A stretch of DNA of 13,581 nt, taken from assembly GCA_032353305.1 (NCBI GenBank), contig JAUCNG010122210.1:1-13581 (forward strand), in the 5' to 3' direction. A model generated the notes under the pieces. That model worked only from the letters and a program-made list of their open reading frames with translations. It ran no database searches and was not told the DNA's origin. A program made the position numbers and the translations under genes. Below are positions 1 through 7,359 of the stretch, piece after piece (the stretch's first letter is position 1; every line of letters starts with the position of its first letter). The stretch comes from Cephalothrix spiralis. Its lineage: Eukaryota; Nemertea; Palaeonemertea; Archinemertea; Cephalotrichidae.

Positions 1-245
1 TAGAGAGTTAAAACCTTGGCCTCGCTGTTGACCTTGAAAGCTCTTGATTCTTTAAAAGTCATGAATATGTGTGAGAAGTAATTCTGCTGTAAATTAAGTT
101 AAGTTTAGTTTTGTAAAACGATTTGCCTCGTGCTGCATTTGTAAAAAAGGATTTGCCTCGTAATATGACTGTTAATATCTTAGCCGAGCGCAGCGAGGAG
201 GAGGCAATAGAGCCGAGCAAAGCGGGACAACCATTTTGCAAAATC
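1..245. repeat. Short direct repeats and CpG-rich GCCGAGC repeats
   Basis: Two units of about 21-23 bp, starting TTGTAAAA and ending GATTTGCCTCGT, lie at 111-131 and 139-161, about 30 bp apart. A CpG-rich patch then holds two related words, CCGAGCGCAGCGAGG (about 184-198) and CCGAGCAAAGCGGG (about 212-225), 28 bp apart. The word CCTCGCTG at 20-27 is the reverse complement of CAGCGAGG in the patch, so the ends may be remnants of inverted repeats. The patch is far richer in CpG than its surroundings. I recognise no gene; this is probably a worn edge of a mobile element. Confidence 0.45.
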
Positions 246-465
246 TTTCTTACACTTTTCTTTTGCGGGTATTTGGAGTTTAGACTTCCTAGAAGCTGTT
301 ACCTACGCAGAGCTTTATTTTTAAACCGACATCTGAAAATAACTACCCCTGCTTCGATTTGCCAAGACACGTGCTGCGTTGACATTGATTTCAATCAATA
401 TAATAGACCAATAGACCAATATAGCGGCATCATTGTGAATTATTTCCCCTACTCACTATGGCTCA

Positions 466-537
466 AGAGTGATGGCCGAATTGATAAGGCGTCTGACTCG
501 AGATCTGAAGGTGGGGCGTTCGAATCCGGGTCCGAAA
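466..537 (+). pseudogene. tRNA-Ser(CGA)-like relic or SINE head
   Basis: An A-box-like stretch (TGGCCGAATTGATAAGGCG from 473) and a B-box (GTTCGAATCC near 518-527) are in the right order and spacing for a tRNA or tRNA-derived promoter. The anticodon arm reads TCTGA-CTCGAGA-TCTGA: four of five pairs form, and the loop places CGA in the anticodon, a serine codon reader. The acceptor and T stems do not pair properly and the long serine variable arm is missing, so this is not a working tRNA. A short T run follows, as for a Pol III terminator. It may be a tRNA pseudogene or the head of a SINE whose body I cannot delimit. Confidence 0.5.
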
Positions 538-731
538 CATTTTTTTATTCCACTTTTTTAAAATAACCTGATACATATCAGCAAGGAAGAATTCCAAACG
601 AACCAAGGGTATATATATTAAGATGAGGCTGCCCTTGGAGACACGATATCAAAAAAGTTCTTGACGGGTTGTGAAAATCGTCGCGTCTGATTGTCATCTA
701 GACTTTTCAAGATGTCGCGACTGGAAAATAT

Positions 732-782
732 GCTGGATATGTCATGGAATTTTGTTTTTGGAAAGTTGTGGCCACCCTGTAT
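732..782 (+). repeat. Fragment of a dispersed GTCATGGAA / CCACCCTG repeat
   Basis: The stretch contains GTCATGGAATTTTG and then GTGGCCACCCTGTAT. It resembles, from memory, a repeat family seen in many invertebrate genomes in which GTCAGGGAA or GTCATGGAA words precede a GTGGCCACCCTG end. Related CAGGGAA-type words recur at 11155-11220 and 11853-11904. The family assignment is recollection and not a search result. Confidence 0.3.
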
Positions 783-870
783 TTAATTTCATCGGAGACC
801 TGCGGGGACCCCAAAGGTTGAAGCCCTCAGGAATTCCTCTACTACTCCCAATGGCGACTGTTAGATAACT

Positions 871-930
871 ACTTCCGGTTCATATCCGCCATTTAATATC
901 GATTCACATTAGGGCGTTTTCCTCTTTCCG
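871..930 (+). promoter_or_regulatory. Promoter-like motif cluster (ETS, YY1, pyrimidine tract)
   Basis: ACTTCCGG at 871-878 matches the ETS/NRF-2 core. CCGCCATTT at 886-894 is the reverse complement of the YY1 core AAATGGCGG. CCTCTTTCCG at 921-930 resembles the pyrimidine start motif of TOP-type promoters. These motifs often occur together in housekeeping promoters, but each is short, no coding exon follows, and a SINE begins 80 bp downstream. It could be a decayed promoter, a distal first exon or coincidence. Confidence 0.15.
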
Positions 931-1010
931 GATAGTTTCATCGTCTTAAATATTGCTTTTATTGCGCTGTTCTTGGACTCGCTTTACTAACACCGCTGAC
1001 TCGCTTACCT

Positions 1011-1313
1011 CGGTGGCAATGTGGTAGAGAGTCTCTAAATCCGGAGGTCTCGTGTTCGAGACCCGGGCTCGACACTACTTTCCATCTGGGAGAACCATGG
1101 GCAAGTTCTTCAGTGTACTGCTGGGTGGCTCGGTCAGGTTACATACGTGGAGTGGGACGCTGTCCCTCCCTTCGGGGTAAACCCCACTGCTAATCGGTAT
1201 ATATAAAATAGATTAGAGTGCAGGATAGGTCTACATGCCTAAGGGTTAATGCTCGATGAATACAGCGGACCGTCTCTGTCTATTTGAGCCAGTCATCTTA
1301 CGCCTTCGCAATA
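1011..1313 (+). mobile_element. tRNA-derived SINE, copy 1 (full length)
   Basis: A Pol III-transcribed, non-autonomous retroelement. The head (1011-1075) carries an A-box-like GTGGCAATGTGGTAGAG and a perfect B-box GTTCGAGACC. The body holds the word GGCTCGGTCAGGTT (about 1127-1140) and a very conserved 39-bp core at 1162-1200, which includes a GGGG-TAAA-CCCC mini-hairpin. The tail has TAGGTCTACATGCCTA, GCGGACCGT and TATTTGAGCCAGTCATC. The same order of words is found at 11413-11680 and, inverted, at 12481-12786, which defines the family within this window. The end is set by where copies 1 and 3 stop agreeing (CGCAATA or CACAATA). I see no poly(A) tail or clear target duplication. Confidence 0.85.
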
Positions 1314-1728
1314 AGTTGTTGGCTCATTACTTCAAAGCAGGATAAAGTGTCACCTTTATGCTCTAATGTCGTCTTGGTCTTCCTCTGTGATTTCCCGAGT
1401 CGCAGTGGGTGACCAGGTATTATCATTAATACTCTTGAGTTAAACACATCTGAACACTTTTGCCTGGAGCCAAAGTCGATCCCGAATCCCCCGTATCCAT
1501 TTAGGGTGATTGATAGGAGTTCATACCAATTCCAACTTGTCAATAATATAGATCAGTTTCTAAATTGAAATTCCGAGCATGCATGATGTGAAATGCAGGA
1601 AATTTTAAATTTGATTCAAAATCTATCTCTTAGTCGCTAGAAGCCTTATTTTACATTCGCCGCAAAGGATGGAGCATGCCAATCAAAACCCCCACAAACT
1701 ATATATTTCTGGAAAGGTCTTGGAAAAT
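1314..1728. other. Unassigned sequence between SINE and inverted repeat
   Basis: A moderately GC-rich first half (to about 1520) is open on the minus strand for 81 codons, but that frame starts with TTG and runs into the SINE tail at its end, so it is unlikely to be a gene. The second half is AT-rich. No repeat partner for this stretch was found in the window. Confidence 0.3.
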
Positions 1729-1788
1729 GCTGATCACTCGGGGGGTTTAGATTTCCCCCACCCCCTAGGTGGGGGTGGGGGCAAAAAA

Positions 1789-1950
1789 CGTGTTTTTTTG
1801 TGATTTTTCAAAAAATTCAAAAATTTTTTTTTTGCCCCCAGGGGGTTTGGCTGATCAATAAAACCCCAAAAAGTGATCAGACCCACCCTGGGTGAGGTTG
1901 GGGGCAGAAAAAGATTATTTTGAATTTTTTGAAAAATCACAAAAAACGTG
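1789..1950. repeat. Inverted repeat with poly-T and poly-G stripes
   Basis: The left arm (1789-1856) and right arm (1874-1950) are imperfect reverse complements. Both share GTGATTTTTC-AAAAAATTCAAAA, then a poly-T run, then TGCCCCCA, and both end at TGATCA or TGATCAG near the 17-bp centre. A further stretch on the left (about 1730-1782) holds CTGATCACT and the palindrome CCCCCTAGGTGGGGG and may belong to the same element. The structure fits a foldback or MITE-type DNA element. No coding capacity is visible: the minus-strand frame across it is low complexity. Confidence 0.6.
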
Positions 1951-2694
1951 CTGGCACCAATCGTACATGAGAGCCGGGTGTAACCAAAATGACGTATTTA
2001 GCGTAACCTACAATATATGAGTAACCACCCTGTAAAACAACTAAGCAATGGCAGCTTAAGATCTTGCCCGACAGAATTGGGTGCCCCGAGTATGGAGCGT
2101 GCACCTTGAGACTAGTTTCAGCACCTTAACTTCGCCATTTTGACGCCTTTATTTTAGCTGACCACTGCGCCGGCGCAACGTACCGATGTATCATCATACT
2201 ATTATTCAGTCCCTTGTTAACCACAGGGTAAAGCTGCTCTCTTCGATCATCTTCGCGTACAAGAGAACCTCTGGCCAGCTCGGCCACAGAAATCACTCAG
2301 TGCGCTCAGATATAAGACACTTAATTCTATATCTAAGCGTTAATAGCTCGGATTTGCTAATCCAATCAATTTACGACATCAATCATTGATTACCAAATTT
2401 GTTTTGCTCGAAGGCAGATACATAAATGAATAAATCTTATTAGTCGAATTTGATCAGATTTAGCTTAGCCTAGCTAGACCTATGGTTGACCTATGTCCTA
2501 TACTGTATAAATACGTATAAAAGTTCATACTTTCCCCATCATGAACCTCGTCAATCATTGGAATCTTATCATGGTCATATTTTTCGAAACTGTCCCATAC
2601 ACCTAGGTCCCAGCATAAAGCACGCTAAGTAACAGTTGGCTTTGTCGACTTCTTAATAAGCCGCAGTATGGTACATTTTTGTCTGGTAGTCATC
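1951..2694. other. Unassigned intergenic sequence
   Basis: No supported gene or RNA. The word GTAACC occurs three times in the first 80 bp (near 1980, 2003 and 2021). A short AT-rich stretch near 2500-2520 repeats TATAAA twice. A 67-codon frame at 2186-2389 has no protein-like features. Confidence 0.3.
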
Positions 2695-2702
2695 GAAACT
2701 AG

Positions 2703-3109
2703 AAACTTATGGCGCTTTTTTAACTCTTTTTTTGTGGCAGAAATAAGGCTGTCAGCAGCAAGATAATCTGTAGATAATCTAGAGAGATTATTTTCTTATT
2801 ATATCACATAAAACACACTAGATTACCCTTTTAGTAGCAAATATTGACTTTAGAGGACATATAAAAATAGTAGTTCAAAAAGTTACTAAGAGGTGGCTGT
2901 CAGTGCTGCCAACTCTTAGTAACTTTTTGAACTACTATTTCTATATGTCCTCTAAAGTCAATAGTGCTACCTTAAAGGTAATCAGTGTGTGTTATGTGGT
3001 TTAATGAAGAAAATAAACTCTCTAGATTATCTAGAGAGTTCAATTTTGCTACTGACAGCATTATTTCTGCCTCAAAAAGTGAGTTTTTAAAAAAAAGCAC
3101 CATAAGTTT
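2703..3109. mobile_element. Foldback/MITE-like element with a near-perfect hairpin core
   Basis: The whole segment is an imperfect palindrome. The outer ends AAACTTATGGCGC (from 2703) and GCACCATAAGTTT (to 3109) pair, followed inward by GGCAGAAATAA and GCTGTCAG-type blocks. The inner arms 2843-2892 and 2913-2962 match at 49 of 50 positions around a 20-nt loop. A 10-bp identical direct repeat, GAAACTAGAA, flanks the element at 2695-2704 and 3118-3127; it could be a target-site duplication, although it overlaps the left terminus by 2 bp and leaves 8 extra bp on the right. No transposase reading frame is present, so it would be non-autonomous. The superfamily cannot be told from these ends. Confidence 0.75.
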
Positions 3110-3224
3110 TAAAATAGGAAACTAGAAGTGTGGGTGCAATCGCTCATTAAAGTACATTGGTTCCAATTTCAGAACCCGTCTACCATATATAAATTGAGAT
3201 GAGGTCCCATGACCCTATCAGATG

Positions 3225-3675
3225 TTCAGTATCATCCTCACCTGTTCGTGCGTTTAGTTCTCCGTGTTTCATTCCGTTTGACGAACTGACTTACACATTA
3301 CAATTAAATTGTCTGAAATAAAAAGCTCCAGCTGCCTCAAACCAAATGCAGCACTTGATTGGTTCACAGGGTCACACATGATGGCGGAATCTCCAGTAAT
3401 GACGTCAAGCCAAAAATAGAATTATGTCTATTCGGGTAATCTTGCGGAGATCAAATAAACCGGACACGTGTTGTGAATAAAGTGGGCGGAGCTTTCCGCA
3501 CTGATTGATTGATCATAAAAGAAGATGTGTATACTGCATCGTAAATGGTGTAAAAGTACTATTTATTATAGCATAGTTTTCAGACGGATTATCGCTAACC
3601 GGGGCCAGGGTATTATGAAATACATGTATAATATAAGACCTAGGGAACGAGGATGGTTGAGTATCAGTACTGGAG
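3225..3675 (+). repeat. Diverged dispersed repeat, unit 1
   Basis: This unit aligns in the same orientation to 4382-4790 over its whole length. Shared blocks in order: TTCAGTnTCATC, CAnTTAAATnGTCTGAAATAAA, GATTGGTT, CAGTAAT then GTCAAGCC, AAAATAGAATT, CAGATCAAA or GAGATCAAA, ATCGCTAACCGGG, CAGGGTATTA and AGGATGnTT. It contains a CCAAT-type GATTGGTT, a CRE-like TGACGTCA and GGGCGGAGC, so promoter activity is possible but unproven. The open frame across 3525-3794 is a by-product. Read by eye the two units are clearly homologous but with many indels, so the duplication is old. Confidence 0.7.
3605..3652 (+). repeat. CAGGGTATTAT...AGGGAACGAGGATGG module, copy A
   Basis: This is the 3' part of repeat unit 1. 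The module begins CCAGGGTATTATGAA and ends CTAGGGAACGAGGATGG. Close versions lie at 4723-4765 and 8053-8107. In the 4723 copy CAGGGT and ACCCTG can pair as a hairpin stem, and the stem words are kept in weaker form in the other copies. The third copy occurs without the rest of the 3225-type unit, so the module may have moved, or survived, independently. Confidence 0.6.
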
Positions 3676-3798
3676 AGCCAGCAAGATCGGTCACTTGGCG
3701 CTTTCGCTGGTATCTTCAGTCAAGTACTCTCGTCATTGGGTCCTATTTTCTATTTACAAGACCTGAACGGGGTTATCCGAGGCTTAAACAATAAATAT

Positions 3799-3957
3799 CT
3801 CACTCAACATATTTAACCTGACCGAGCCATACAGGAATCAATGGTAGCTCTGAGGAACTTGCCCGAGGTTGTTTTCGATGGAAAGTGGTGGTGAACGCCT
3901 GGGAATCAAACCCGCGACACCCGGATTACTAGCCAAACATCGTAACCACTATAGATA
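3799..3957 (-). mobile_element. Truncated SINE with a different tRNA-like head
   Basis: On the minus strand the segment reads head (about 3957-3890), then CCATCGAAAACAACCTCGGG, AAGTTCCTCAGAG and GGCTCGGTCAGGTTAAATA, and stops within GTTGAGTGAGA. The middle words match the bodies of the three SINE copies, but the head differs: its anticodon-like loop is CTAGTAA (anticodon AGT, threonine type), where copies 2 and 3 have CTTTGAA. The conserved 39-bp core and the tail are missing. It is thus either a 3'-truncated copy from a related SINE subfamily or a mosaic SINE. It lies in the spacer between the two 3225-type repeat units. Confidence 0.65.
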
Positions 3958-4381
3958 CGAACGCGGCAGCTTTATACATGTAACTCTTTCCTCCCTCTGA
4001 AGAAAACCAAATTGGTTGAAATTTTTTTATTTAAGTGGAGTTTAAAAAATCCTGTCTGAGTCTGGATCATTCCTGTGTGCTTTGTTAGTTAGTTACTATA
4101 CTGCACTGCATGGTTAGTCATTTTTCGCATTGTGACATCTTCTAATTTTGTCACTTTCATGAGTAGTGAATTGGCAATCCCATGGGTAGTGGACCGTCTT
4201 TGTTCCATGTCTGCCCGCCCTGATAAGAACCCTCTAAAGGCTAAATTTAGTTCCATAAGGGATTTTTTATGAATGTGATATACGTGACGGAGATGATCGA
4301 TGTTTAACAGAGAATCCGGTATTTTAGTTCTTGCAAGGTTTTTTTTCGTTTTGCATCTGGACACTTAAATGCAGTATGTTA
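3958..4381. other. Spacer with a short minus-strand open frame
   Basis: The spacer between the truncated SINE and repeat unit 2 holds a 91-codon minus-strand frame at 4089-4364. It opens with GTG, and its first internal ATG is about 36 codons in, within SLMELNLAFRG. The residues after that point are of mixed, protein-like composition, which makes a decayed coding fragment possible. I recognise no domain. No splice sites or promoter were identified with confidence. Confidence 0.25.
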
Positions 4382-4790
4382 TTCAGTTTCATCTTCACTT
4401 GTCCAGAACACCTATCACCGTGAAGTTTGTTAGCGGCAATATGTACCCCTCAAAGGGTTTACAGTTAAATCGTCTGAAATAAATTTTTTTTAGCCAAAGG
4501 CAGATGCAGTTTTGATGGCTTTTGATTGGTTAATAGCGGTATCTTCAGTAATTAAGTCAAGCCAAAATAGAATTCGAGAAATCATCAGCAGATCAAAGAA
4601 ACCTGACACTGGTAGGCAGATTTTCATTAGTGATTTATTAGCACGATGTGACTTTGCATATTAGTGGTGTAAGACTACTAATTATTGGTTCGCTATTTCA
4701 GAGGAATTTATCGCTAACCGGGTCAGGGTATTAAGTATGATATAGGACCCTGGAAACTAGGATGATTCAACATAGGTATTGATATGAATT
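4382..4790 (+). repeat. Diverged dispersed repeat, unit 2
   Basis: Direct-orientation partner of 3225-3675, starting about 1157 bp downstream at its left end and about 1118 bp at its right end, so unit 2 is slightly shorter. It retains GTCTGAAATAAA, GATTGGTT, GTCAAGCCAAAATAGAATT and ATCGCTAACCGGGTCAGGG, and lacks the CACGTG and GGGCGGAGC words of unit 1. Two similar direct repeats around a 700-bp spacer could suggest terminal repeats of an LTR element, but no primer-binding site, polypurine tract or clean TG...CA ends were seen. Confidence 0.7.
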
Positions 4791-5276
4791 TTAAAACTGC
4801 CCGAATATGCCATAAGCTAGCATAAGGACGATACGATGAATCATCAGATTTTGATCTAAAAATTTAAAACATGAATTTTACTATCGATCAAAGTTTGATT
4901 AATACTGCACCTACTGAGTTTCACCTTAAGGGCTTTAAGAGTAAAATTATTTGTGAGCCACTGGCAGCCATTGGTGTTGCCTTAGGCATTTATTTGTCAA
5001 ATTAAGTAGGAAAACTTTAATAATTTTCTCAAGTATCCAAAGTTGGTTTAAACGTTTATCGATAATTTGTTATTCTCTGAAAAAAGAAAAGCAGAAATCA
5101 ATGTGTGATAAAATGCCATCTCTGATTTAGAGGAAGTCAACTGGAAAAGTAGTCAAAGTCATGACTCAGTTCTGTCGGACAAGTCTAGATTGCTTTTGCG
5201 AGAAAAAAATGATAGTTTTTCGGCTTTTCAGTGTTTCTCGCGCTCGTAGAAAAAACCAAAATAATGATTGTTTTGG
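4791..5276. other. AT-rich sequence, no feature recognised
   Basis: No repeat partner, RNA gene or coding frame of note was seen. A short inverted pair, AACCAAAA near 5254 and TTTTGGTT near 5270, is too small to interpret. Confidence 0.3.
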
Positions 5277-5657
5277 TTATGTATTGGTTTTGTCATTTCC
5301 TACCCTTTTGAGCTCCAGTTGATAGAAAATTAGTGTAAGACTTATAGAAGAGAACAGAACTCTTTTTGGCCTATTTATGCATGTGACTAAAAAATTCATA
5401 TAAATAAAGTTCTTCCTACTCTTTTGAATTGTTTCAGAATTCTCAATCTGTAAAATCTCCCCTTCTCCAAAATGCAAATCAATCACATCCCTATAGAACA
5501 CTTTTTCTATCTCGTTCATTCGCTCAAACAATTTCTGTGACCCCATGCGTTTGGTGGTAAATGCAAAAGTAAAACATCTATTCGATCGTACATGGGTTTT
5601 GGTACATCGATACTCGGTGTACCTCTGCGTATAATATTTAAGTCGTTGTACCGACAT
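5277..5657 (-). CDS. Hypothetical 126-codon ORF, doubtful
   Basis: A minus-strand frame from an ATG at 5657-5655 to a stop near 5277. It is the longest ATG-started frame of the window and lies in very AT-rich DNA, where stops should be frequent. Residues from about 38 to 80 are charged and helix-like (SQKLFERMNEIEKVFYRD, then a run with several Glu and Ile), while the C-terminus is basic and hydrophobic (residues about 95-120). No signal peptide, catalytic motif or known domain is recognised. No neighbouring exon, TATA element or poly(A) context was established. It could be a single exon, a decayed mobile-element frame or chance. Confidence 0.2.
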   Translation of the reverse strand: MSVQRLKYYTQRYTEYRCTKTHVRSNRCFTFAFTTKRMGSQKLFERMNEIEKVFYRDVIDLHFGEGEILQIENSETIQKSRKNFIYMNFLVTCINRPKRVLFSSISLTLIFYQLELKRVGNDKTNT

Positions 5658-6018
5658 TGAACTTTGAAAATAAATTTAATAGCAACATTTTCATATTAAA
5701 TTTCAAAGATCAATATGCAATTTTTCTTCGATTTTTACCGTGGTAGCTAATAGATTAAAAGCTCTTTAAAAGGTAAATCTACATTCTTTTCCGCTATCAG
5801 ATCAAATAATGAATTAGTTTTTAATGGAAATTTCAAGCTAACATTTATGTAAAATATATTTTCCGTACAAGAATTCTAAATGTTAAATAACTATCTACGT
5901 TTATTGATATTTTAAGTGACTTTGAGAAAAGTATTAAAAACAGCTTATCTTTAACCAAATGGCCGCGGTAAAGTGCTAATATTTTTGAACAGCGGACTTC
6001 CTAACTTACTTTTTCGTC
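5658..6018. other. AT-rich sequence upstream of the 6019 ORF
   Basis: No gene is seen up to about 5980. At 6001-6015 a CTAAC branch-point-like word and a pyrimidine-rich run precede the short ORF described next, so the end of this stretch could be the 3' end of an intron. Confidence 0.25.
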
Positions 6019-6156
6019 ATGCAAATCGTCGCTCAGTCCCGTTTTGATAATACACCTGAAATGTCACCTGGCATCTACCCTGCAATTGGATCTCCAGTGT
6101 ACCCAAAGACCCCAAACCGAATACAAGAGAGTTTAGAGAGATATCAAACCGAATAA
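6019..6156 (+). CDS. Short ORF, possible terminal exon
   Basis: A 45-codon frame closed upstream by TGA and ending TAA. The product is polar and proline-rich, including SPGIYPAIGSPVYPKTPNR and then an amphipathic stretch QESLERYQTE at the C-terminus. A CTAAC word at 6001-6005, a pyrimidine run and CAG ending at 6036 make a plausible splice acceptor, so the real coding part might be an exon from 6037 to the stop. An AATAAA overlaps the stop, and another lies near 6225. GC content is higher than in the flanks. No family is recognised. It may equally be chance; it ends about 40 bp before the inverted-repeat element at 6193. Confidence 0.25.
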   Translation: MQIVAQSRFDNTPEMSPGIYPAIGSPVYPKTPNRIQESLERYQTE

Positions 6157-6192
6157 ACTGGACAAGTCTTCAGGATCTAAATATAGTTTTCG

Positions 6193-6484
6193 AAAAATGC
6201 GCATGCGCAGTCGAGTTTGGCAAAAATAAAAGCGGATTCCTGTAAAATAGAGGCATGTTTCATCCACCGTAATACATTTATATGACGTTAAATCAGCCGT
6301 TACCGAGTTATTAACGAATCCATGATAATGACGTCACACCGTTAATTACTCTGTAACGACTGGTTTTACGTCACATATAAATGTATTACAGACAGATAGA
6401 AACATGCCCTTATTTATCAGAATCTGATGTTTTTTGCGAATTGCGCATGCGCAACCCTAAAACTCGACAAACCATGCGCATTTG
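6193..6484. mobile_element. MITE-like inverted-repeat element with TGCGCATGCGCA ends
   Basis: TGCGCATGCGCA occurs at 6198-6209 and again at 6442-6453; the word is itself palindromic. Inside, GCATGTTTC...TAATACATTTATATG on the left pairs with CATATAAATGTATTA...GAAACATGC on the right, and CCGTTACCGAGTTATTAACG pairs with CGTTAATTACTCTGTAACG nearer the centre. Outside the right TGCGCATGCGCA, AAACTCGAC pairs with GTCGAGTTT, which lies inside the left one, so the right end may extend to about 6484 (ATGCGCATTT). There is no coding capacity. The size and structure fit a non-autonomous DNA transposon; the superfamily is unknown. Confidence 0.65.
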
Positions 6485-7359
6485 TCTAAAAACTGATCAA
6501 CCACTTTTTTGATTAATATTATGATAGAATTTTAAAATTTATTTTGAAATTTATTGATTATTATTTTTCGTTTTTCAGGTTAGTAATATTACTCTTCAAA
6601 TCAATTTTAACAAGGGGGTATGTATCATGATAAACAATATTTACTGAAAAATTTCTACACCCATCTTTGAAAGTGTATTAGTCCACTTCTGCAAATTTTC
6701 AAAGGATTCTGTGTGACAATTAACATCGATTGGACCACTTCTGATGTCGATTTAAATTAAGCTCTGTCCATCACTAAGATAAGTTATTGTTACTGCAATT
6801 GAAAATTAGTAAATTAAATCAAGAGGAGGATGGAAACAGCAGTTGTCGCGTAATGAGTTTGCTTTGTAATTTTATTTAGCACGCATGACGTTGAGTAATA
6901 TTATGTTTGTAGTGTAGTGTAGTTTAATTGTGATGTACAACAATTCCCTCAGCTATATTCAATTTCAGTTTCATTCAGATGGTATTTCTCAAAAATTACA
7001 AAGCGAGGCATGTCGAGATGCAACAATAATCAGCTCTAGCTCTAGCTACTCTTTGCCTCAATCAGTTGATGTCGATATCCGTTATATACTATCGAGCTAT
7101 CGTAATAATCTCGTCAAAATATCAAAATACTCGATGCCAAAGCGGATAGGATTTTAGAAGTATCGTAGCAGCGATACATTTTTCGTACACATCATTTTGT
7201 CAACACGATTTTTCAATCACGAATATGCAGAGTGATGAAGAACAACTACAGCAAATGTAAACAAACCATAAAAGCCATAACAAGTTGCACTTCCAAACGT
7301 GCTTGTCGTTGTCTCGTTTTCACATGATATTTATTAACTAATGCTTATGAACGGGCGTT
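6485..7359. other. AT-rich intergenic sequence
   Basis: No supported gene. A 75-codon frame at 6930-7157 is rich in Ser and Tyr and looks random. Near 7033-7050 the word AGCTCT is repeated in tandem with AGCT variants. AGTAATATTACT near 6583-6594 is a 12-bp palindrome of no evident function. Confidence 0.3.

Noticed and set aside
466-537. Functional tRNA-Ser gene
   Set aside because: Acceptor and T stems do not pair and the long variable arm is absent.
123-566. 147-codon plus-strand frame
   Set aside because: It opens with TTG and runs through CpG repeats and the serine-type tRNA relic; the translation has no domain-like stretch, so it is probably chance.
671-868. 65-codon plus-strand frame
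   Set aside because: It crosses the GTCATGGAA/CCACCCTG repeat fragment, and its translation follows that repeat.
3525-3794. 89-codon plus-strand frame
   Set aside because: It lies across the right end of repeat unit 1. The homologous part of unit 2 does not keep the frame, as indels break it.
3225-4790. LTR retrotransposon with two terminal repeats
   Set aside because: The spacing would fit a small element, but no TG...CA ends, primer-binding site, polypurine tract or gag/pol similarity was seen, and the units are too diverged.
6583-6594. TAATATTAC, the nick-site word of circular ssDNA viruses
   Set aside because: The word sits in an AT-rich palindrome with no stem-loop of the expected size and no replication-protein frame nearby; expected by chance.
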